A model generated the notes under the pieces. It was not told where the DNA came from and made no database searches. It saw only the letters and a program-made list of their open reading frames with translations. From NCBI GenBank assembly GCA_036172665.1, contig CM069871.1, positions 4,526,001 to 4,590,000 of the forward strand: a stretch of DNA of 64,000 nt. The letters run 5' to 3'. The DNA is from Prosopocoilus inquinatus. Taxonomy: Eukaryota > Arthropoda > Insecta > Coleoptera > Lucanidae. The position numbers were made by a program, and so were the translations under genes. Numbering within the stretch: position 1 is the stretch's first letter; every line of letters begins with the position of its first letter. Of this stretch, positions 35,041-44,639 are shown piece after piece.

Positions 35041-37350
35041 AATTACTTAATTACCGTAGTTTCTTTTTTTTTTTTCTTCTTGGTGACAAAAACAATGGCA
35101 CTTTTCTTGCACGCTCGATCGTCTTTTGTTTCTCTTGTCCCGGTGACGGATGAAGGAAATAAAAGATGACCGAAACATGCGTTCTTTGTTTTTATTAACG
35201 CTGTCAGAACCTGTGATAATTTCAAGTGTTTTTTTTTTCGAAAAGAAAAATTCAAAATTATAATAAACAATCGATCGTGTTTTGTTTTGTTTTTCTTTAT
35301 TCGCTGACTTTTCCAAAGACTATTAAAACATGACGTGATTTCGTAAATTTGGTAATTTCTGTAACTTCTTTTTTGGTCACAAAAGAAATGCGCTTTTCTT
35401 ACACTATCGATCGTCTTTTGTTTCTCTTGTTTCAGATAACGGATAAAGAAAATAAATGGCGCCCGTAACGTGCGTTCTTTGTTTCTTTTAACGCTGTCAA
35501 AACTTGTCGTAAATTCGTGTGTGATTTTTTTAAATGTGAAATTCAATTTTTTTTTTGGTGACAAAAAGAATCGCACACGATCGATCGCCTTTTGTTTCCC
35601 TTGTTCTCGATGATGCATGAAGGAAATAAAAGGCGAACCGAAACGTGCGTTCTTTGTTTTTATTAATGCCGTCAAAATTTGTGATTATTTTTTGCGTGAT
35701 TTCTTTCTTCAAAATTTTAGTAAACAATCGATAGTGTTTTGTTTTTTTTTTGTCTCTTCTTCTTTGCTCTCAACTTGAAGAACACAAAATATAAAAGGCG
35801 ATGGATACACGTGTCGCTGTTTTTTTTTTCAATACTATTTGAACATGACCAATTTAATAAGTTTCAAAATTTTTGCTTTTTTTTTCTGTGACGAAAACAA
35901 TCGAGCTGTTATTGCACGGTCGATCGTTTTTTGTTTGTTTCGCTTTTGGCGGCCAATGGAAAAAAGTAAAGGACGGCCGAAAAATACATTACTTTTTGCT
36001 TTTGTTTTTTGCTAATTCTATTAAAACTTGTCATAATTTCTGTTTCTTTTTTTTTGTGACAAAAAGAATCGAGCTGTTCTTGCACGATCGATCGTGTTTT
36101 GTTTCTTTCTTTTTTGGCGATAGATGGAAAAATGTAAAGACGATCGAAACGTGCATTTTTCTTGCTTTTGTTTTTAATTAATTCTGCTAAAACTTGTTAT
36201 AATTTCAACTTGTTATAATTTCTGTGTTTTATTTTTGTGATAAAAAAATCGAGCTATTGTTGCACTGGCGATCGTGTTTTGTTTCTTTCGCTTTTGGTGA
36301 TCGTAAAAAGCAAAAGGACGATCGAAACGTGCATTATTTTTTGCGCCTGAAAATAGGGCGAGTAGGGGCGTGCATTTGGCCCTGTACTGTTTCTCATCAT
36401 GAGTAACTATCATTAATTAACGTTATCAAAACGTGTTATAATTTCTTGTTTTTCTTTTTCATGTGAATCTCAAAATTTCAATAAACAGTCGCGTCTTGTT
36501 TTTTTTTTTTCTTCTCTTTATCAAAATCTTCACCGATCTCTTTTCTTTTTGCCATTTTTGTCAATATATTACGATCTCTCTTGACTTGTCCCAATACGAG
36601 CTAGTCAAAAAAAGGTAAAAAAGCAAGAAAAAAAAATAAAGACAAAGGCCCGTATTCTCGCCTCTTTAGCAACCCCGTGATTAAATTCTCTCTCACTCTC
36701 CTACTCATAAAATTCACCTAAAGCTATATCGCTATATGTTTATTTTAATCACGACTTTAGTTAGAGACGATCTTAATCATGAGATGAGAATACGGGCCGC
36801 TGTTTATTAATTTGGAGTTTAATATTAAAAGAAATACTTGAAATTACGGCAAGTTTTAATAGTGTTAATTAAAAGAAGAAGAAGAAGCAAAAACAATGCA
36901 TGTTTTGATCGTTCGTTACTTTTACTACACCACCAAAATCGAAAGAAACAAAAGACGATCGATCGTGCAAGAATAGCTTGTTAGTCCCAATATGGACAAG
37001 CCAGAGAGAGAGAGAGAGAAAGAAAAAAGGGCATATAATTACAAAAATGGCAAAAAGGAAAGAGCACTGTCTGACGTAACCTAATGAATTATACAGACAC
37101 AGGCAAAAAATAAGAAAATTGATAATAAAAAAGTATAATTTAATTAAAAGTAAGTGTCTACCCACACTGTATTGACGATGTCGCAGCAAATAATTCGCAA
37201 ATAGTGCGAACAATAGCGGTCCCAACTTGGAACCTTGGGGAATACCAATACATAAATCGTTTCGGCGTCTTTCTTTTAAATACTATTAAAGCTTGGTATG
37301 ATTTCCTGATTTGGGCAATTTCCTTGTTACAAAAACAATCGAACTCAGTC
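35041..37350 (+). repeat. GATCG/TCTTTTGTTTC array, units roughly 180-240 bp
   Basis: The repeated order is GTGACAAAAA, AATCG, TCTTGCAC, GATCGATCGTCTTTTGTTTC, an AAATAAAAGGCGA block, CGAAACGTGCGTTCTTTG and AACGCTGTCAAAACTTGT. About nine diverged units are visible, some in opposite orientation near 36880-37010. An AG run lies at 37002-37019. The 42-bp dispersed repeat (copy 2) is at 36362-36403. Confidence 0.8.
36647..36798. mobile_element. MITE with GGCCCGTATTCTC ends
   Basis: The 152-bp element starts GGCCCGTATTCTCGCCTC and ends with the complement of GGCCCGTATTCTCATCTC. GTGATTAAA also recurs in inverted position. It is inserted in the GATCG array. Superfamily not determined. Confidence 0.65.
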
Positions 37351-38030
37351 ACTAGTGTTACGCTTATCAGAATCTAAAATCTAAGTAATTCAATTTGAGT
37401 TTGATTTTTGGCTACGCCCCGTCTGGTTACAAGTCTGAACTCTCATTGGCTCAGTTATGGATTGATTTCCTTTCGACCTCAGTCCGTGTGTTGAACAACA
37501 CTTATTCATTGGCCCTTAAAACTGTGCAACTTCAAACCGATCGATTTAGACCTCGGTTGGGTTAATGATGATGAAAGGATTTAATTGGTTTACGGTTGCA
37601 ATTAAGCCCGAGCTGTTTTTATGCTTTTGCTAACCCCCACAAGATTGCAAATGGTTTCAAGCTTAATGAAAAAAACCAAATCTTTTTTTTTTTTGAATTA
37701 AAAAGAAAGAGTAACCCTTGGTTTGTAAACCAAATCGAGTTTACCTGCGACAAGTCCTCCGGAAATAAACGATTTGCATTTCCTTTCCACCAGAAACAAA
37801 GACGAATGGTAAAAATCTTCGGTGTTTGAAATTCAGCGTCTGTAACTTCTTAAAGCTCGAGTCTGGCTGGCTGAAAGAGTGTTCGACAAGAATGTTTAAA
37901 TACCTTTACAGAATAATGTACCTTCCTTTCCACGTTGAATGCTAATGAAGGCACTTTATTGGCATTCATGTGAGATGGGGTGTTCGTTCAGACACTCCGG
38001 TAAGACGTATATACGTGTTCGTATCCCAAG
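37351..38030. other. Intronic sequence upstream of a candidate internal promoter
   Basis: Mostly unique sequence with no exon recognised. Confidence 0.4.
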
Positions 38031-38066
38031 TATATAGTGGTCTTGTGAGTACACACATTTCTCAGT
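38031..38066 (+). promoter_or_regulatory. Candidate internal core promoter (TATA + Inr)
   Basis: TATATAGT begins at 38031 and an arthropod-type initiator CTCAGTG has its A at 38064, 33 bp downstream. The predicted 63-nt leader has no ATG before 38127. The distance is at the long edge of the usual TATA-to-start range. Confidence 0.4.
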
Positions 38067-38126
38067 GTTTGTTGTCATCGTCAGGACAATAGTGATTGCA
38101 GTGACCCGTCGCGATCCGGCGTTGAA

Positions 38127-38171
38127 ATGTTGAAATTTTGTTCGCCGTACGGAAAACGAAAGGATTTCTTG
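38127..38171 (+). CDS. Candidate alternative first coding exon of the PDZ gene
   Basis: The first ATG after the predicted start at 38064 opens MLKFCSPYGKRKDFL and runs exactly 15 codons to a donor TTG|GTACGT at 38172, in phase 0. The next coding exon (43984) begins in phase 0, so splicing would give a protein starting with this peptide followed by VNPGSKAANKG. That isoform would lack the PWGF loop and strands A-C, so it could not bind ligands as a normal PDZ. The basic Lys/Arg content gives no localisation signal that I can name. Chance remains possible because the exon is short; only the promoter spacing, clean leader and phase support it. Confidence 0.4.
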
Positions 38172-39119
38172 GTACGTATGTATGTATTGGTTTTAATTAA
38201 ACACCTGAAATATCGTGCTTATAAATACTCTCTGTTATTATTAATGTTTAACGCACGCTTTTCATTCAGCGTGCTTATTTATTTTAATTATTTGTCTCGC
38301 TGCCAAATCGACACACATGTTTTGAACCAAACGATGCACTGGGTATGTGAGTCATGCCAAGAAAATGAAACGCCAACTATTGTCATATCATTTTCATTTC
38401 CACTTTCAGGTTTTGTGATTCAAAATTTTCTTCGAAACATGTACCTACCGTCAAGATAAAAGAAAAAGTAGTTAAGTGATTCGAATTACGTACCATCAAG
38501 ATAAAAAAAAAATACTTTAGTGACAAAGAGCTATTGTTACTTTCTTAAGAAAAAAGTATTTTATTAAAATAATAATCAAGGAAGTAGTATATGAAAGTAC
38601 GAGCAAAAAGAATCAAGTCACGTAGAGATTGAAGACTTTCACTTTAGCCAATAGAGCTTTCATGGAGAGCAACGCGACTCGCAGTATGTTGGAAAGAAAA
38701 GGAAAAACTGCTGCAGCAAACAATCAATGGATTATAGTATTTTCAAAAGCTAGAACAAATAGATGAATTGTCGTTTGCTTTTTTCATCCAGCGAATAATA
38801 CTCACCTGTGGCTTACTATTAGATGCAACTGTACAATGTAGTGTCATTCTGACTAATGCCCCCTCTCTACCCGCACTCTATTCCCATCGCTTTCAATCTG
38901 TAACATACACATGCTTTTTGTTGCTCTTTATTAAATCCCTATTGGCTAAAATGAAACTGTTCAATCTGTATAATAATAATTAATATTTACTCGAAACCCA
39001 TTCAGAAATACGTCAATACATTAAATAAATAAAATTGTTGGTTAATTTATTTGATTCTTATTTTTTTTTAATTGCTATCAATACAAGAATGTTGCCCACA
39101 GCTTTTGAAATGATTCGTC
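38172..39119. other. Intronic sequence, no gene seen
   Basis: AT-rich; no repeat family or exon recognised. Confidence 0.35.
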
Positions 39120-39240
39120 TTCATTTGTTTCATCTGTTTCTGTGGCTCTTAGCTCTGCAAGATCTCGCTTCGATCTGTTGCATCTAATCCTCTTGTTCTG
39201 AACCTTCCTTTGCTTCTTCTTGTTTCTTCTGCACTGTAGT
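39120..39240 (-). pseudogene. LINE C-terminal fragment, isolated unit
   Basis: Related to the repeats at 40377-40960: CTCGCTTCGATCTGTTGCAT and CTCTTGTTCT on + correspond to the - strand segment encoding the GRPRTRW-type motif, here degraded. It lies on the other side of array II. Confidence 0.35.
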
Positions 39241-39439
39241 CAGTTCAATCAATTCAATAGCACTTAACTCTTAACTATAAAAGAATTTGTTATTAAATTA
39301 TTGTCACATACACGGCATGTTTCAAAAGTAACTTATTTACTATACTTAGACCTTTTACATACGGAATGTACTGTTTTTTATTGCACCTTTTCATAGACTT
39401 TTTAAAGTCAAACATTTTTTATTTCATCTTTTCTGAATA

Positions 39440-40360
39440 TATAAATTGTTAGAAGCGCCATCTGTTGGTGAACATCCCTCCTTACTTCTCTCGTCGCTTG
39501 TACGTGGAGAGTCAAAATCAAGGCACCAGATTAATTTGATGTAAAAAAATAATTGGCGTTAGCGACGCGACGTTTACTAAAATTTTCGCCCGCATAACAG
39601 ATCTGAATAAACAACAGTTCGATTAGAGCGCCATCTATCGGGGCGAACATTCTTATTTACGTCCTCTCGCTCTTACGTACAAAATCGAAACCAAAGTGTC
39701 AGAGTAATTAAAAAATGGTTTTTTGGCGCGAGCAGCCTCTTTTAAAATGTATTTCCCGAACAACAAATCTGACTAAACGAGTGGGTGTATAAATGATTAG
39801 AAGCGCCATCTGTCGGTGAACATCTTTTTTTACGTTCTGCACTCACTTCTCCTCGCTTGTGCATAGGCAGTCAAAAACAAGGCACCAGATTAATTTGATG
39901 TAAAAAAATGATTGGCATTAGCGACGCGACGTTTTCTAAAATGTTCGCCCGCACAACAGATCTGAATAAACAACAGTTCGATTAGAGCGCCATCTATTGG
40001 CGAACATCCTTATTTACGTCCTCGCGCTCTTACCCAGAAAATGGAAACCGAAGTGTCAGAGTAATTAAAAAATGGTTTTCTGGCGCGAGCAGCCTCATTT
40101 AAAATGTATTTCCCAAACAACAAATCTGACTAAACGAGTGTTTGTATAAATGATCAGAAGCGCCATCTATTGGTGAACATTTTTATTTACGCTCTGCACT
40201 CACTTCTCCTCGCTTGTGCATAGGCAGTCCAAATCAAGGCACCAGATTAATTTAACGTAAAAAAAAAGTTTTCGGTGTGAGCGAGGTCTTCTCATCGCAT
40301 GCGCAATAAATCTGAATAAACGGCAGTTTAGTTAGAAGCGTCATCTATTGGTGAACAATA
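39440..40360 (-). repeat. Array II, reverse orientation, second block
   Basis: GCGCCATCT (or GCGTCATCT) at 39455, 39628, 39803, 39987, 40160 and 40338. Alternate units are most alike (348-359 bp apart), a clear dimeric higher-order structure. Confidence 0.9.
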
Positions 40361-40376
40361 ACACTACAATCAGTTT

Positions 40377-40960
40377 TTGTTTTGCTACCCTTTCTTCTGG
40401 CATTTGTCTGTGACTCTTATTCGTAGCTCTGCTGCAGAACGATCTTGTATTGGAATTGCTTCTTCTATTTGTTTCTGTATGCCTCTGTGTCAGTTCTACT
40501 TCTTCTTCTTCTTCTTGCATTTGTCTCTGTATTTTGTTCCTAGATCTCGCTCTGTTGCATCGAACCATCTTGTTCTAGGCTTTCCTCCTTTTCTTCTTCC
40601 TCTTTTTTCTTCTATTATTCTTAGCATTGCTAGAGCACGGCCTGATCCGTCTAACCATCTTGTTCTGGGTCTTCCTCCTCCTCCTTTTCTTGTTTTTTTC
40701 TACGCCATTGCCGGTTCTTATTTCGCTACCTTTTCTTCTGGCATTTATCTTTGTCTCTTATTCTTAGAACTGCTAGATCTCGATCTGTTGCATCTAACCA
40801 TCTTGTTCTTGGCCTTCCTTCTCCTCTTCCTCTTCTTGTTTCTTCTACGCCACTGTCAGTTTTTGTTTCGTTACTCTTTCTTCTGCCATTTGTCTTTGTC
40901 TCTTATTCCTAGCTCTGCTGGATCTGGCCACGGTTGCACCTAATCATCTTTTACTGGGCC
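40377..40960 (-). pseudogene. Tandemly repeated LINE RT C-terminal fragment
   Basis: On the - strand the units read GRPRTRWLDGSGRALAMLRI, GKPRTRWFDATERDL and GRPRTRWLDATDRDL. This is the GRPxxRWxDxxxxDL motif found near the C-terminus of many RTE/CR1/Jockey-type reverse transcriptases. Three to four copies follow each other about 115-160 bp apart, separated by Arg/Lys/Glu-rich or broken sequence. A single motif has been amplified in tandem, which is unusual for a LINE remnant. It lies immediately upstream, in its own orientation, of array II. Confidence 0.5.
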
Positions 40961-41254
40961 TTCCACGTCTTCTTCCTTCCTCTACGTGACTTCTGGGTTC
41001 TTATCTCGCTCCTCTTTCTCCTGGCAATCATTATTGGAGTTGGTTCTCCTCGTCCAGAAAACTTCCGCCTTTTGCTGTCCGTATATCTTCGTTAGCACCT
41101 TTCCCTCTCATGCATATGTCAAGAGTCTCTTCTTTTCTTAGATCAATAACCACAGTTCACTTCACCTATAACAGTTGGTAGTACGTATCATGCATTCCTG
41201 AACAAAATTATCCCAGCAATTCCTTTCCAGTTTCATTTTTTGTTTTAATTTGCC

Positions 41255-41710
41255 AACAAAGTCCTTGAAGCTTGGTCACATGAAGGGTTTCCTCCTTTTT
41301 TGTTGGTTGCTTTGGATTTCTTCTTGGGGGGACTTTTTCTGTCAATCGTTGAAGAACTTCTACCAACTTTTGGAGATTTTATGAAGCAGATGACACGCCT
41401 TTTTTAATCGCAGACGCGCTCAAAAGTCCACGTGCGGACTTTACGAAGAACAATGAATTTCATGAATTGATGATGACAATTTTTTTTTCAGTTTATCGAT
41501 AATGTCCTTGAACGAAAGGTCGCTCTAGTACCTCTTGCTTATGTTAAGACTTCCATCCTTTTTTTCAATTCGTTCATTGAGATTTCGGATTTCCTCTTGA
41601 GGATTTTTTTCTGTGAGTCATTGAAGAATTGTTTCCAACTGTTGAAGAGTTTGTGAAGCAGACTATATACCTTTTTTAAAGTGAATCCCAGACGACAAAT
41701 TTACGTCGCA
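41255..41710 (-). repeat. Twofold repeat of about 250 bp with - strand coiled-coil-like reading
   Basis: GTCCTTGAA, TTCTTGGGGGGAC/CTCTTGAGGAT, GTTGAAGA and TGAAGCAGA recur in order in both halves. On the - strand the halves read LQKLVEVLQRLTEKVPPRRN and, after a stop, NPQEEIRNLNERIEKKDG. Decayed coding repeat, family unknown. Confidence 0.4.
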
Positions 41711-42154
41711 TTTTGTTATGACGCCGATGCAATATTTTCTAACATCTAGTCATCAAAAAAAAAAAAAAAACAGCTTCAAGGCATTTCTCCATGACAAACG
41801 ATTAATACCTAACGATATGACGTGTGTGATCCACATCAGAGAGACCGGCGTCTTATGTTTGCAATGTTCGTTTTGAATTTTAAGGATTTTTATTCACCAA
41901 CTGCTGCGTCGGTTTCTTTTGTCGGCGAAATAAAAACGAGTGCCGGCGGCTTTAGTTTCACTTTCGCTTCCGCGCTTGTCATGCCTGCGGTACTAAATGC
42001 GTTGATTAGTGAGTTTCCACGCCGAAAATTGGGGGGGGGAGAGGGTCACCAAGTAGTGGGAGGCTATTTAATATACGGTTCAGATTTATTTTTGAGAAGT
42101 CGTGAAGACTTCTAAGCACGTTGCATTCTGCGTGTGGGGCGGTCCCGTTTTCAG

Positions 42155-42265
42155 TGTCCTCGTCCCAGGCGGACATGGAAAACATTTGTGTCCGCGTCTC
42201 AGGAGGGCGTGGGTCACATTTGTGTCCGCGTCTCAGGAGGATGTGGAACACATTTGAATTCACGT
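42155..42265 (+). repeat. Short tandem repeat, about 42 bp x 3
   Basis: GTCCGCGTCTCAGGAGG and ACATTTGTGTCCGCG recur at about 40-bp spacing. Confidence 0.7.
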
Positions 42266-42404
42266 CTCAGGAGATCGTGGAATGCATTTTCGTTCGTTTT
42301 TTTATGCTAGTTTACTTAAAATAGTTCTTAGATTGTTGTTTTGCTATTTTATTTACTTTACAAACTCACATTTACGTGAAATACTTCGCGCCCCTTCTCG
42401 CTCC

Positions 42405-42540
42405 TATAATCTGATCTTCTCGCTTAAAATATTCACGTGCCAGCGAGAAGTTTACGGGCCAATCGTTTCTGTTCAATCGGCGGGCTATCTTCTCGCCTAA
42501 AACGTTCACGTGCTAGCGAGAAGTTTAAGGGCAGAACATT
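42405..42540 (+). repeat. Twofold repeat of about 77 bp
   Basis: CTTCTCGC, TTCACGTGC and AGCGAGAAGTTTA occur twice in order. Each copy holds a CACGTG E-box. Confidence 0.65.
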
Positions 42541-43983
42541 CCTGTTTAAACGGTGGCCTATTCGCTAGGATGTAACAATCCTGATCGTTTAAATTTTCCA
42601 AGACTGAGACCAAGAGTGTAGAAGTCATGATCGACGGAAAACTTACGGGCGATAGAATTTCATCAAACTGTTAAGAGACCTGATCGATGAAAACACTCCG
42701 AAACTTCCCTAATAGTTCCTCGACTTGCTCTATTAAAACTTTCCTTACTTTACCCTAGTCACCCGGTTTAAGGAATCAATCATCCTCTTTTATAAACACG
42801 ACGTGAGCCCAGAACTTTATTTCGAACCGAACGGAACTGATTTATTTCGTTGTCTGAAATAATTAATTTTCAGCTTCCGGATTTGCGAATTGTATTGAAG
42901 CTTGTTTAAAACGAAAATGAAACACTATTTTTTTATTTATCCGGAAGCTGTCTTTAACGTAAAGCGAACCGTCGACCGTTTATATATATTTTTTTCTTGT
43001 TTGAAGAAATATCCTGCGGCGGCGGCGCAAGGAGGGGACTTCTGGTTTGTAGAGGCGTAGGTAGAACAAATTGAATACAAAAATTTAATATGTACGTGAA
43101 AAATAAATAAATATAAATGCTATGTCGTGTAATTGTAAATATTTTCATACAACCTATAATTTTAGCACTGCCAGAGTAAACGAAAGGAATTTCAAAATCG
43201 AATGCGATCGGTCCAGATTTGATTTTCTGTTCGTTCCAAACTATTTATGGAAAAGATGGGCCGTAAATCCCCGAAACCTCGCGCCATTTGTAAGCAGGGA
43301 TGCAGTAAATATAACTAACACGAGTTTAAATGGACCTACGCTACACACACGTTTTGCCATCCAGAGCAAAATAAATAAACCTTTCAGTTCGGGAAATATC
43401 GCAATAACCGGCACGAATTTATCATCGTAAATGCCGCGGACTTTCACCGAATCACATAGTATACACATAAAGACTGCACATTCAAATAATATTTGCCAAC
43501 AGGTTTTCCATGTTTTTGTTTTTTTTTCGTTCCATAAAATAGGTAGTGGAAAGAAGAAAAGAAAAAAAATAAAGTAATAATCACATGCCGTTATAACAAC
43601 ATGTATTTCGGAGACTGAACTGCCAAGAATATTTTTTACAACGTTGTTTATGATGTGCGCGCAAATTTAAAAAGAATTTTCTTCTTATTTTTATTTTATT
43701 TTTTTTTTAAATAGAACTTGCAGTTCACTTGACAAATACTCTCTATTTATAAATTGTTACGTGTGCGTAAAATTCAAATACACAATCACACCCAATCGCT
43801 CTCCAAATATTATACTGTTAGCATCCAGGTCATTATCAATCTTAATTTCGTATCACTCACTCTTAACAATTAATTAATATGAAAAGTCAACGAGCAGTGC
43901 GGGGTCACCCTTCTTTAATGTATTAAAATGTTGCTTGCCATTTGCTAGATTAGGCAACTAACTCTACTCCGGCGTGTTTCCAG
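42541..43983. other. Intronic sequence before exon 2, no other gene seen
   Basis: Relatively unique, with mixed composition at 43120-43470, so a possible regulatory or conserved noncoding block. The pyrimidine tract and AG preceding exon 2 are at the right end. Confidence 0.4.
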
Positions 43984-44135
43984 GTCAATCCGGGAAGCAA
44001 GGCGGCCAACAAGGGCGTAAGAGAGGGGGATATTATTACTTCGATTAACAACGAACCTACCAGGGGAAGAACCAACGCCGAAGCGCACGCCTTACTGAAG
44101 AATGTCGGGGAAACTTTGAAGCTGGGCTTGAACGA
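43984..44135 (+). CDS. PDZ-domain protein, exon 2 (C-terminal half of PDZ)
   Basis: It encodes residues 33-82 plus two bases of codon 83. VNPGSKAANKGVREGDIITS is the helix A and strand D region with the REGD turn. NAEAHALLKN is helix B, and GETLKLGLNE the last strand. The acceptor is TTTCCAG|GTC and the donor GA|GTAAGT at 44136. Joined to exon 1 (phase 0) it completes a PDZ of about 83 residues, the usual family length. Helix B starts with Asn/Ala rather than the His of class I PDZs, so ligand class cannot be stated. This is the best-supported exon of the window. Confidence 0.93.
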
Positions 44136-44296
44136 GTAAGTTTTGCGGAAATTACTTCGTCGAATTTCGCTTTGAGCTAAAAAAAAAGGCGAGTTTAAAC
44201 CTACCCACAGCTTCGATGACGACATTTTATCTTCTGTTATAAAGGCGACGAGATAAAATAAAAAAAAATAATACACTTTTTACATAATTCCGAACG

Positions 44297-44621
44297 TATA
44301 CAGGGTGTATCACAACCTCCGGGGCATGTATTCAAGTTAACAATTGTATGTACATACAAGGAATTATAGTGACATTTTTTCTTGCCTGTAAGGTTTTGAA
44401 GTTAATGAATGTTGAAAATTGAAAGCGAAATGTACTGCTCAATGTTGTCAAAAATAATAACTTTTTCTTCTTCTCGACATTAAAATATGTTTTCTTTTTC
44501 TTAACAAAGTTGTTTGCACTGCTGCTATAACAACAGAGGAAGTTGCAAAGGTATAAACGTGTTTCCAGATAACTTAATGAATTGGACGACATTATCCAGT
44601 AGTTGTGGTGCACCCTGTATA
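44297..44621. mobile_element. Mariner-like MITE
   Basis: Starts TATACAGGGTGTATCACAAC and ends with the complement of TATACAGGGTGCACCACAAC. TA at both borders fits a Tc1/mariner target duplication. About 325 bp, no transposase. Confidence 0.75.
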
Positions 44622-44639
44622 GTTCAGAAAACTATAGGT

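Larger units (their letters stand above)
2418..43983 (+). other. Intron 1 of the PDZ gene (about 41.6 kb)
   Basis: GTAAGT at 2418 and the acceptor CAG at 43981-43983 bound the intron. It cuts the PDZ between strand C and helix A. It holds most of the satellites and mobile elements listed here, a + strand hammerhead element and one candidate alternative first exon (38127-38171). Confidence 0.8.

Noticed and set aside
43743..43752. CTATTTATAA, a perfect MEF2-type site upstream of exon 2
   Set aside because: Sequences of this form are expected often by chance in 64 kb of AT-rich DNA; no clustering was seen.
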